From assembly GCA_023213395.1 (NCBI GenBank), contig CM041465.1, positions 149,551,741 through 149,615,740 of the forward strand: 64,000 nucleotides of DNA, read 5' to 3'. The notes under the pieces are model-generated. The model ran no database searches and was not told where the DNA came from. It was given only the letters and a program-made list of their open reading frames with translations. Shown here piece by piece: positions 38,579-48,070 of the stretch (position 1 is the stretch's first letter; each line of letters opens with the position of its first letter). The position numbers and the translations under genes are program-made. This DNA is from Cycas panzhihuaensis. Lineage: Eukaryota; Cycadophyta.

Positions 38579-39236
38579 TCCCTCAGCGATCCCTTCGCCT
38601 TGCTCCGAAATGAGCCTAAACTACCATCTTAGGTTGTCCCCATTCTTCCCAACCACGGGTAGAGTGGCAACTTAAGATGGACTCCTTCTTCTTCTTTTCG
38701 GTTCCTTCCGCGGAATCCGCATTCCCATATTCTCTTGGGAACCCTTGTGTCGTCTTGCTTGGGCATACCCCAATCAGGGAGACACTTGGGGGCATCGTTG
38801 CCCCCCTTTCCTGCCCGTTGTTTCCTTCGCATATCCCGCTATGCTCTCCTGTAGACATGTATGCCGCCCTGCTCCCTAACCTCACACTTCTATGTCATCC
38901 CGCTCACGGCGTGTGTGTGTGCCCCTGTTAGGCGTGTGGTCGTACATGAGGGGAAACGTGTGCATCATATAACAAAATACCCACAACATAAAACATCTGC
39001 AACATAACATTCACAATACACAAAAATAAATATACATATCATCCACATGCGACACATAATACACAGCATCTCATATCCAAATGGGGTTCCAATCACCCCA
39101 TGCATATATATATACATATCAAAAATCATATCATCATACATCCTAGGAAGCCGGTGTCCTTGCAGGGGGGTACAATCATATGGTCCTATATGACCCCACA
39201 GGCCGCTTTCCCCTGCCAAATCTGTATGTACATGTC
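38579..39236. other. Tat-A spacer between pol and the antisense gene
   Basis: GC-rich to 38,940, then a locally AT-rich stretch (38,960-39,130) with ACATA/CATA-rich sequence. No domain seen. It lies at the 3' end of the antisense gene and may hold its terminator; I see no distinct signal. Confidence 0.5.
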
Positions 39237-39884
39237 CTACTGCTGTGGCCCCACTCCTAGGGTGCCATCTCTCGGTCTCTGTGATCTCTCTCCTGGGGAC
39301 CACATGCCTCCGAGGCTCCTCTTGGGCCTCCGCGAGCTGCCTGCCTCGCTCTCCTCATCCCTAGGTCGTCTCGGGGTCGTCACCGCCATGTGGGTCCGTG
39401 TCCTGCTCCGGCTCGACCTCGAGACTATCTGTGTGACTAGTTGATCGTATCTGGCCTGGATACGATCCCGCTCTCCCCGGAGTGCCTCCTCTGTCACCCT
39501 GAGATGCTCAGTGATCACTGCTAGCTGGGTTCTGCTCTCCTCATCTCCACCTGCACCACCCTGTGCCTCTAGAGCCTGTACCCGTCCTCGCAGCTCATCT
39601 CGCTCGCGTCTCGCATCATCCCTCTCCTACTGCAGTCGTCCCTGGGATGTGGCATGCTCTTGGGACTCTGCAGCCCATATGTCCCTCGCCCTCACCAATG
39701 GGGCGAATGCCTCTGTGGGCTCATTTGCTCTAGGCTCATCGCTTGCACGGATGGGCTGCCCCTCTGCATACACCTGAGGGAATATCTCCCTCGCCACAGC
39801 CTCTATCAGTCTCCTGATCTCTGCTGTACATGCCAATGCAACACGCCATGTGTCAGTATATATACCATGATCAAACCAAACCAA
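39237..39884 (-). pseudogene. Antisense gene of Tat-A, C-terminal coiled-coil exon
   Basis: A minus-strand frame open from 39,884 to the stop at 39,237 except for one TAG at 39,629-39,627 (probably from CAG). It reads YTDTWRVALACTAEIRRLIEAVAREIF, then a charged heptad-like region (ERDDARRERDELRGRVQALEAQ and LRVTEEALRGERDRIQARYD, each a stretch of longer runs) and a basic Arg/Ser tail. The frame is unusually well kept next to the broken gag and pol. It is probably the C-terminal part of the gene starting at 41,083; a donor-like CAG/GTGAGA at about 39,940 on the minus strand makes an intron possible. Confidence 0.6.
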
Positions 39885-39926
39885 ACTTCTATCTGGATGC
39901 TAAGTGACTTTGGAAAAGGTTGGCTC

Positions 39927-40664
39927 TCACCTGCTGTGGCCTTTGATCCTCATTTGTGCGGCATTCTCTCCTCCTGGCTCTCCGCTGGCTGCAGGTGCCT
40001 CGTCTTCGGGCACCTCCTCGGCCTGGGTCCCTCTCCTCGTGGGGGTGGCCCCAGCTCTCGTCCCTGTGGATCCCATCGCGATCCGTAGCCTGCGGGCCCT
40101 AGTCACGGGTCCTCTGACCTCGCCCTGCGCTCCTGATGGGCCTGCCTCTCCTCCGGCAGCCCCGGATGGACCCTCTGCACCGCCTGCGTCACAGGACACC
40201 GCCTCCCTGCAGTCGTGGCCAGGCCGACCCCATCTCCACTATCTCCATCGTCCCCCATCGTCACTCTTGTCATCTCCGCGGGCACTCCTGCTCACTTGCC
40301 TCATCGTCACTATCCCACCTCACCGTCACTGTAAGGCTCGGTATGTAGTGCGGGAGGGTGAGGAGGTCTGTGATGTCGCCTCCACCGTCGTCGGCGTGGG
40401 CTCATCCTCTGTCCCCCTCAGTCGAGTCTGCCATTTGTGGACCATCGGGGCCTGATCTGTGATAGGGTGAGGTCCCCCCGCTGGTGCCACTACTACAAAG
40501 TGATCAAAATACCAACACTGTAGCAGTGTGCTGTATGATAGTCCTCCTCTGCTGGACGTCCTGATAGTGTCCAGCTGTGCGACTAGGTTCGCCATTGCTC
40601 AGGCTGCCAGTCCATCCTCTCAGCGGCTTCCATGACGAATCGCATCCATCCATCCTCACGGAAT
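39927..40664 (-). pseudogene. Antisense gene of Tat-A, middle part
   Basis: Minus-strand frames 40,326-40,595 (LVAQLDTIRTSSRGGLSYST, then LLQCWYFDHFVVVAP) and 39,927-40,199 (Gly/Ala/Pro-rich, acidic and basic patches). The first continues the plant-mobile-domain-like part: an ALLQLW..-like helix followed by a basic segment. One or more frameshifts or an intron separate it from the neighbours. The low-complexity middle would be a linker to the coiled coil. Confidence 0.5.
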
Positions 40665-40729
40665 CTCTCTATAGTTACGCTTCGAAATCGAAGCAGAATG
40701 CAGTATGATCATCTTCCTCACTCGAAGAA

Positions 40730-41083
40730 TCACGGATATAGCAGGCGTATGGAGGGTGCTCCTCCGTCCCACTGCCGGCTCACCGTGAAGAAGCAGGCGC
40801 CTCCTGTCTTTGCCTCGGTCTTTGGCAGCGTCCCGAGTCTCACCGGCCTCCCTGTCGCCGAAACTCCCAGTATCCACCAGATATCCCTTGGCGTGAACAT
40901 CACATCCCCCACCTGTGGTAGGTGGAACACATGCCTCCTCCAGTCCCAATGGGACACTATATCCACCAGTAGCCTCTGATCTGACGTGTACTGAGGTGTC
41001 TTGAGGGCCTTGTACAGGCCACACCTCTCCAACATGTCCCTATCCTCCTGAGTCATCATCTCCATGTAACTCAGCATAGCCAT
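40730..41083 (-). pseudogene. Antisense gene of Tat-A, plant-mobile-domain-like N-terminus
   Basis: The start is chosen at ATG 41,083 (MAMLSYMEMM). The reading LLVDIVSHWDWRRHVFHLPQ, then GDVMFTPRDIWWILGVSATGRPV is the signature of the aminotransferase-like plant mobile domain (usually LL.ALV.RW....HTFHLP.GE.T.TL.DV..LLGL...G.PV). In plants this domain occurs in host proteins of the MAIN family and in transposable elements; its biochemical role is not settled. Here it is antisense to the element, between pol and the 3' LTR. It ends at a stop at 40,730. Extra antisense frames are known in Tat/Ogre elements, so this may be a lineage gene rather than a recent capture. Confidence 0.68.
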
Positions 41084-41303
41084 ACCAACGTTCTCGCGGT
41101 TATCACTTGAGGATGCTGTTCACATCAAAGACACCTCAAGTCAGTCTCATGTCAGCTATTATTACCTCTCTCTCTCTTAAATCTCTCTCCGCCTGAGATT
41201 TGGGGCCCTTTTGGCCCTCATGTCTATTTTTACCTTGCCTTCGTCTGCGCCAAACTTGGCAGATGCTAAGTTTAACGCAGGTCCGCGGTGACGTGGGGCC
41301 GCA

Positions 41304-41334
41304 AGAATGATCGTCGCGGCACCGCGATCATTCT
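41304..41334. repeat. Interrupted palindrome upstream of the antisense gene
   Basis: AGAATGA-TCG-TCGCGG-CA-CCGCGA-TCATTCT: 13-bp arms with a 3-base bulge and a 2-base loop. The outer sequence GCCGCA..TGCCG partly extends it. It resembles the palindrome in the 3' LTR at 43,553-43,596 (shared AGAAT..CG and CG..ATTCT). Confidence 0.85.
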
Positions 41335-41753
41335 GCCGTAATGCTGACAGCGACCCCCCAAGGGGTTTTCTACCAAAACCAAAAATTTCTTACGGTGGAC
41401 CGTAGAACCAGGACGAGCTCCCAATGCCCGGGTCCGCCTCTTCGGGTCCGATTCGGATCCGGAAGCCTACATTGCCCATAAGGGGCACTAAGACTATGCA
41501 AAATAACTTTAAAAACTACAAAAACAACGAACTTTAAACTTCGATTTGGGTCAGGTTTAGTGATTTCCACTCACTGGATCTGGTCTCGCTATCGCCATGT
41601 CGTCTGGTCGGTCGTCTTTGGTGTCCACGCTCTCGATCCGGTCCGATCTCCCTCTATGTGCCTCCAAAGTTGGGCGGCGCTCCACTGCGTAAGGAAATGG
41701 CTCTAGTTTCATATGAGAGCCGGTGAAAATGAATCCATTTTCCCGTCGATTTC

Positions 41754-41761
41754 CTTATATA
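41754..41761 (-). promoter_or_regulatory. Possible TATA box for the antisense gene
   Basis: The minus strand reads TATATAAG in a GC-rich setting, about 670 bases before the antisense ATG at 41,083. It would start transcription near 41,725 and give a leader of about 640 bases that contains the palindrome at 41,304-41,334. No transcript evidence. Confidence 0.4.
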
Positions 41762-42339
41762 GGCGGGGCCCCCAATGGGCACTTCCTCTGTTTTGGGTCT
41801 CGCGTCAGTCGTTGGGACCGTCTCATTGCCCCGATTACCTTTACCTTCTGGCCCTGTCATCAATTGCGCTATATTGGTGCCCTTTTTGCCCTCCTGCAAG
41901 GGCATTTATGGTCCATCATCATCGCGCTTTTGGCCAGAGCCCTTCTGCATCGTTTTGTGCGCTACTCCCGTGCCCGAAGTTTATACTCGTTCGGCTCGTT
42001 CATACTGGACTCATTTCCATGATCCTTTCTCGCTCTTGGAGTCCCCAAAAGGAATGCCCCCCCCACTCGGGGGCATGTTTCGCTTTCTAAAAATGACCTT
42101 TTGGCACTCCAAGGGATTTTTTCCCGTCTGACCGCTCTCCGCCGGCTATCGGATTGTCTGCTCTCGCCCTGGATTACCTCATTGCTAGGTCCTCCTACCC
42201 TTCACGGCCATTTTCTGCTGACTTGTTGTGCGTTGCTTTCATCACCCATCGATTGCTTGGATTTTGTGTCACCGTGTATGCATACATCTTCTGACAGGCG
42301 GAAGCGCGGTAATCTGGACCTTCTGCATTGCGTGGATCC
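41762..42339. other. Tat-A 3' region, no domain recognised
   Basis: GC-rich DNA with overlapping open frames on the plus strand (41,713-42,131 and 42,101-42,538) that share no motif I know until the RNase H block begins. Confidence 0.45.
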
Positions 42340-42650
42340 TCGTGACCCTTCTGGACATGATCTCCTCTGCTCTGGGATCTTCCTCCCAGAGGCTACCAAC
42401 AACGGCCAGTATACGGTATTATTGAAGCCCTTACTGATGCTCTCTGTTTCCATCATGGACCCATTGTTTTGTTTTGCGACTCTCAAGTCGTGGTGTCTCA
42501 TCTCACCTATGTTTACCAGGTGTGATGCCCTCACTTGAGGACTCTAGCTTCTGCCGCCAGATCCCTCCTGGCCCGCTTTTCTTCTATTGATATCCAACAT
42601 ATCCCTCGGGCCCTCAACGCTGAGGCAGATAGCCTCGTTTGCCTCATCCT
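42340..42650 (+). pseudogene. Archaeal-type RNase H (RVT_3-like) relic downstream of pol
   Basis: The plus strand reads SGIFLPEATNNGQYT (TNN at 42,395-42,403), then in another frame IEALTDALCFHHGPIVLF, CDSQVVV (Asp at 42,478), CPHLRTLASAARSLLARF, IQHIPRALNAEADSL (Asp at 42,628). This is the type-I RNase H of the RVT_3/archaeal kind: TNN.AEY..L, .DS..V, ...HVPR..N..AD.LA. The usual Glu of AEY is Gln here. One frameshift lies at 42,413-42,420 and one TGA at 42,523, so it is inactive. In Tat elements a second, archaeal-like RNase H is known beside the normal one. Confidence 0.78.
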
Positions 42651-43074
42651 TGAGCGCCGCCTCTCCCTTCTTGCTGACCGTCCCTGAGGTTTGCCTGGCC
42701 TTCCCGTCGCCCAAGCCCCAGGTCGTCTGTCACTTTGCTTTGCGATCCATTCGCACCTCCAAAGCCAAGGTTACTAATGAGGTAAAACTATGGTACCCAC
42801 TATTTGTTCTTTATTTAGCTATGCATGTTCCTTTGCATCCTTTGTGGTGGGGCGGCCCCTCACTGTCTCGTTCTTCGTCGGTTTCAGGTGGCCCATAAGC
42901 CCTATGTTGTCTCCTTTGTCGTTTCGTATCCATCGTCCGCCATGACACTCATCGCACCCTTGCCCTCTTGTTATGATCTTGATTGATATATCTATACACA
43001 TGTACTCTCGACAATTGTGTTGCCGATTCGCCATCGCCTGAGGCTTCGGCGGTGAGGCTCTGCTGCCGAGGCGA
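42651..43074. other. Tat-A 3' untranslated end, no clear purine tract
   Basis: No gene seen. A good polypurine tract is expected just before 43,075, but only mixed sequence (CTGCCGAGGCGA) is present, so the primer tract has decayed or differs from the norm. Confidence 0.45.
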
Positions 43075-45665
43075 TGTTTCCCGGCTTAGGGAATGGATAC
43101 GGAATCACCGACTCAGGTGAGTGCAGGTATGTCTCTTGCATTAGCATCGCTTTCTTTTACTGGATGTTTGCTTGCGTATCTGCATGTGTATGACTTTGTG
43201 GGTGACCTTGTAGTCGTCCACACTTATTTTAGCCTATGACGACTATAGCAGGGGCACACTCCCAGCGAGTGTGGCACCCTGGTGACCGTATTACTTCCCG
43301 CATCTGCCCTTCTCACTCCAGGATCCACTAGGTTTGCGCCACCTCTGCCTGTGTGATGACTCATCATCGTTTGGTCAACTTGCCACCCCACTCGAGCCCT
43401 ATTTTTGCTCCTTTGGACCCGTTTTGTTGGCTTGTTTGCTTCCGGGTAGGTGTTTTAGCGTTATGTTAGCCTTTTCGGTCATCTGCCCCCAACCTGGATT
43501 GGTTGGTGGGCCCCATTTTCAGCCCTAGGTGTGTACCATTGGATTTTTTGCGGTACCGCCAGAATATTCGAGGTACCGCGAATATTCTGGCGGTACGACT
43601 ATCTCAGATTATTTTTAAAAATCCGCCATGGCAATTCCGCATTTATTGCGAAACTGCCACGTGGCTCGTGCTTTATTTCTCTTCCAGCTGCGCCCTAATC
43701 GCACGCTTTAGGGTTTTGCTTGAGTACTTAAGCCCTTTTTGGCTCATTTTTAAGGATCTTTTTGCTCACTTTTGAATTGCTCTCAAGGAAACACTCTCCT
43801 ACTCTGCTTCTCTCTGCTGTTGGCTGCATCAGTTGGACCTGCACTCTTCATACAGTGCCCAGCTCTCCTTTGGCGTGGCTGAGACATTCTCCCAGCCCCT
43901 CAAACGCCTTGGAAAGGGCTCCTTTGAAGTGGTTTCCAGCCGGTCTTCACCAGCGATCCATAAGTGCCCAGCCTTGGTGTTTCCTGTCACACCTCCGTAG
44001 CAGGGCCTCAAACCTGCTCTACTTCAGATCTGGGCTGATTTATCAGTCCCTCTCCGCTTCCCTTTGGCTGAGGCAAATCCCTTACCTCTTCTCTCCAGGT
44101 ATTCCTTGTTTATGCTTGTTTTTCTTGTGATTTTCATGCTTCAGCTTGTTTGCTCTTATTTGTTGCTTGAGAGTTGGTTGTCCTCCTTTTTGGGGGCTGT
44201 TATACCACTCTCTCTGCGCTCCTTGCCTGCATTTGCTGTCCAAGGCAGTGGTGTGGAGGGGTTGCATAGGTTTTGGAGAGGAGCTGGGTGGATTCCGTAC
44301 CACCTTCCACGCTCCCTAGGCGGCTCTAAGCCCCCCAAAACCTCCCTCTCGCCCCGTGTTGTCCTTGGCTTGCAAACAAGGGTTTGAAGGCTCCCTTTGG
44401 TTGCCCAAACCGGTGACATCACAAGTTGCAATGATTTGGAACCTTTGCTTAGGTTTGGGCATCACTTTCGTAAGCCCCAACCACGGTTTCTTGCTCCACC
44501 TTTCTTCTGGGTCACCTGGTTTGCTCCTCATAGCATCCCGGTTCGCCGTGGGTACCCTTGGGCCTTTCTTTGCCCCTTTTTGCTGCCATTTTCTAGCCCT
44601 TGCTCTTGACTTTCTCCTCGCTGCCTCATGGCTCTTGGGGGGAGGTTTGGGCATCATTTGCGGGAGGTAGGCCACTCCGAGGCTTACCCAACCATTTACT
44701 TTCACTTTGGTCACTTTCTTTTGACACTTTCATTGTTGGATTATCACTAACGCATGTATATTCAAATTCTCATTTATGTTATTTAGGCGTATATTGTTAG
44801 AGTTTCTGTGTTGCATGTTAGTGCTCTTCCTTCGGGAAGAGAAAGAGACCGCTATTGCTTGCAGGTACTTGGGAAGCGTGGAGTGCATCGCCCGTGGGCC
44901 TAGCTACCGGTAAGCACCTTCATATGCGTTATGTTTTCATGCCATTTCATTCCTTAGTTGGTGCTTCCTTTCTTTCTTGGTATTGCATTTGATTTTCCGG
45001 GGAAGGTAAGGAAGCCCCCTCTTCGTCCGCCGCAATATCTTGCATCCAATACGTCGCGCGGAGTGGTTGGGCACCCCTCGAGAAGGTTACTTCGTCTTGC
45101 ACGGCTTCGCTCTAGGTGCACGCTCGTTCCCCTCCACTACCCTTTCTTTTCCTTTTATTTCTTTCGTAGTAATTAGTACATTGAAGGATTAAAGGGAAAA
45201 ATTGGTGTGGTACTTGTTTGCTGTTCTTTTGTCTTGTTTCATGCATCTTTATCATTCGTAGGAAAGATTGTAGGAGTCCTCCTCCCCCCTACCTTTCCTT
45301 CTCTCCCCTTAACCACACGAGTGGCTTGCTTCCCGCATCACTCGTGTATCCGGTTAGGTTGTGTAGGATTGCTCTTGGCCTGTCTCCATTAGGTCTTCTC
45401 TTCCCCCTTTCTGGCCACCCAAGGATGGGAGGGTCCTATTCCCAGGTCACCCAGGTTTGCCCTACGCACCTTCACCCCTTATTCGAAGCGGTGAAGGGTC
45501 ACCCGATAGTAGCCATACTCCATTGCAGATCCCGAACTCGCGCTCCGGCGCACAGGGCGCTCTGCGTGGTAGTTACCCAAGTTTTAGGTCCCACCTTCTA
45601 CCATTCCACCACTCACTCACCCTTACACCTATCAGTTAGGTAGTTATCCCGTAGCAGCGCGTCCA
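43075..45665 (+). repeat. 3' LTR of Tat-A
   Basis: Starts TGTTTCCCGGCTTAGGG, ends GCGCGTCCA, then the target duplication. It differs from the 5' LTR mainly by transitions, plus one block at 43,533-43,605 that is quite different and forms a perfect palindrome. Confidence 0.95.
43553..43596. repeat. Perfect 18-bp inverted repeat in the 3' LTR
   Basis: Arms GTACCGCCAGAATATTCG and CGAATATTCTGGCGGTAC around the 8-base spacer AGGTACCG, which is itself nearly palindromic. It lies about 130 bp before the TATA-like TACTTAAG. The 5' LTR has only a scrambled counterpart at 31,985-32,060. Confidence 0.95.
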
Positions 45666-45670
45666 GTTTC
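45666..45670. repeat. Target site duplication of Tat-A, right
   Basis: GTTTC, identical to 31,526-31,530. Confidence 0.93.
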
Positions 45671-46600
45671 CATAAGTACTTTTAAAATATTAAAACATCA
45701 TCAGCATTTGGTAACCACTAGAATGAGTCCTTGAGGAGTGAACTTGTTAAGGAAGCTATTATGAAGGCATAATTTTTAACAAAACAATGATAAAAGCTAG
45801 TTAGTCTAAGGAAGGCCTATAATTGGGTGAGGTTCTTTGGTGTGGGCCACTTAGTAATGATCGATATTTTATCTAGATTAACTTATACACTTGATGCAAA
45901 AATAATGTGACCACATATTATAGTTTAGTTTTATCAAATTTGTATTTTGATATCTTATCATATAACTAGTTTTACACAAGGATCTAAAGAGCAGTTTCCA
46001 AATGTTGGAGATATAAGAACATGTTGATGCTATAAATGAGTATATCATCAAACAAGACAATAATGAATTTATGAAGACAAGGTATAAAAATTTTATTCAT
46101 AAGGGTTTGGAAGGTGGCAAGAGTATTACATAGCCTAAATGTCATAGCTTGATATTCAAAGTGTCCATGGTAGGTTCTAAAAGCCATTTTATGCTTATCT
46201 TTGGGGGCTATTAGTATTTGATAATATTTAAATTAAAAGTCTAATTTAAAAAAAAATTGTGGTCCTATAGATCTAATCTAATATATCATCAATCTAATGG
46301 ATGGGGAACTTATTCTTAATAACTATTTTATTGAGTTCTCCATAATTGACATAAAGCTAGAAAGAACCATTTTTGTTATGAACTAGTATAATAGAGGCTG
46401 AATAAGGGAATTTACTAGGCTTTATTATTCCTATATCTATAATTTTGTTAGTGATGCACTCAATCTCATTCTTTTGAAAGTAAAAATTTTGGTATAGACA
46501 TAGGTTGATGGGATTATGGGGCTTCTTGAGCTCTATGGGATGGTAAAATTCATGATCCAGGGGAAGGCCACTAGGTAAGAGGGTAAATATAGATTAGTAT
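45671..46600 (-). pseudogene. Gypsy-beta reverse transcriptase
   Basis: Minus strand, right to left: IKPSKFPYSASIILVHNKNG and YGELNKIVIKNKFP (RT start, 46,300-46,460), then the frame 45,984-46,187 with AFRTYHGHFEYQAM, LATFQTLMNKIF and VLFDDILIYS (the catalytic DD pair intact), and AFLRLTSFYHCFVKNYAFI near 45,760. This is a Ty3/gypsy RT. The next domain (RNase H) is at 31,525 and below, beyond Tat-A, with the target duplication at the joint. Stops are present outside the 45,984-46,187 frame. Confidence 0.82.
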
Positions 46601-46999
46601 TTAGTTAGAATAGATTGGATATCTAGGTGGACTTTGGACTACAATTAAATTCTATTAAGAAGTATAATATATCTAATGCTATTATTGAATTACTTACTCG
46701 TCTGCTTAGGAGAAAAAAGTTTATTTGATGGTGACTAAAGACTGTAAAGTTTATAAGTTTGGTCATACTAGTCTTTAAACATTATAAATATATTATTGAA
46801 AAAATTATTAGTACTATAATATTAAAATAATACCTATATTAGGGCTTGTATCTACCTTGGGTTAATAACCTAAGTTTAGTAGAAATATTATGATGGCTCT
46901 ATATCAGATCCTAGTCATACTTAGCTCCACTTTATCATATCTTGACGACATCCTTTTTGGCATTTGTCAATGGTAGTTAATAGTCGATGTTGAGTGGTG
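46601..46999. other. AT-rich DNA, no gene recognised
   Basis: It lies where protease and gag of Gypsy-beta would be expected; none is legible, so the 5' part of that relic is missing or too decayed. Confidence 0.45.
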
Positions 47000-47830
47000 T
47001 GCCATATCTTGCTTACGTCCTACTTATTTATTCATGGGGTCCAAAGACCCCAGTGTTTATCAATACCACCACCCTTATAGGTTAATGGTTAACTTATTCA
47101 TGCATTCTCATTCTGTTACCTCTATCCCTTGATTTCATCATTTGATATTAAATCCATATTCAGACTTGTAGAGATTTATTCAAGCATTCAAATCCATCTT
47201 TTTTTATTGTAGAAGAATCATTCAGGCATCTAGAGCCTTTACTGAAGAGTTTAGATCCATGTTTAAGAATTCAAAGCTATGAAGGAGTTTGTGAAGAGTG
47301 TATTGCATGCATTATTAGTTTATTTGATTTATCATTTAATATTTTTTACTCATTCTCATACCTTTATTTATCTCTAAGGTTTCTAATCATTTGTCTATAT
47401 CTATTAGGGCTCTAATTAAAAGAGGTTTAGGTCTCTATTTAAAAGAAATTCCTTCCATTATATGCTGTCAACACATTTCTTGATCATTTCATCTAGTTTA
47501 TATGAGGTGGTCTCACTCCTATAAAGCCTGAGTTATTCCCAGTCTTACATCCAAATTACAACCTCTCTTCTAAAGAATTAGTCTTACTTGGGGAAGTAAT
47601 TATTTCTGTCTTGTACCTATAGGTTTGTATTCACTTTGCATTCTAGTCTATACTCTTGCATCTACACTTTAGTTAATATCAATACTTGAAATCATTTTAT
47701 TTGGTTTAGAGTTCTAAGATGGTTCCTCCAAGTCCAAGGTGTCGAGCTACTTTATCAGTCCCTATCCTCATGGGAAGCTACTCCCTCATCGAAGCTCTTA
47801 TGACATATGTGTCTTGTTTATCTCAAGCTA
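47000..47830 (+). pseudogene. LTR, primer site and gag start of a gypsy scrap
   Basis: A stretch ending in AT-rich DNA is followed by TGGTTTAGAGTTCTAAG (47,702-47,718), a decayed form of the TGGTATCAGAGC.. primer site, and immediately ATG at 47,719 opening MVPPSPRCRATLS, like the MAPP-type start of some chromovirus gags, before stops. The left border of the LTR could not be set. Speculative. Confidence 0.35.
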
Positions 47831-48051
47831 ATTCCAACAAATCCTAGAAAATACATCTTAACATATTGCATACACCATTATCATATATGTTTGCACCTTT
47901 TATTTAATCCTCAATTATATTGAAAGAGTAATATTTGTAGGTTGCATACCTATCAATTGTTTCATGCTTATTTTTGTTTCTCTACTAAAGCCCACCTTAT
48001 TAATATATTTCTCCTTATCTTGTGTTTTAAATTTAAGATTATTACATTTGT

Positions 48052-48070
48052 AGGTGACATCTATAGTCTT
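48052..48070. repeat. SINE target site duplication, left
   Basis: AGGTGACATCTATAGTCTT; the right copy at 48,372-48,390 differs at one base (A to G). Confidence 0.88.

Larger units (their letters stand above)
31531..45665 (+). mobile_element. Tat-A, Tat/Ogre-type Ty3/gypsy element lacking the pol core
   Basis: A 14.1-kb plus-strand element bounded by TG...CA LTRs of 2,599 and 2,591 bp and by the perfect duplication GTTTC. Interior: primer site, gag (34,302-36,354), protease (36,593-37,400), a spacer, the very start of RT (38,158-38,410) joined directly to the integrase C-terminus (38,410-38,578), an antisense gene (39,237-41,083), an archaeal-type RNase H relic (about 42,340-42,650) and the 3' LTR. 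It is clearly more GC-rich than the flanks. It lies in Gypsy-beta between RT and RNase H. Without RT, RNase H and integrase it would need proteins from a complete relative. Confidence 0.93.
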
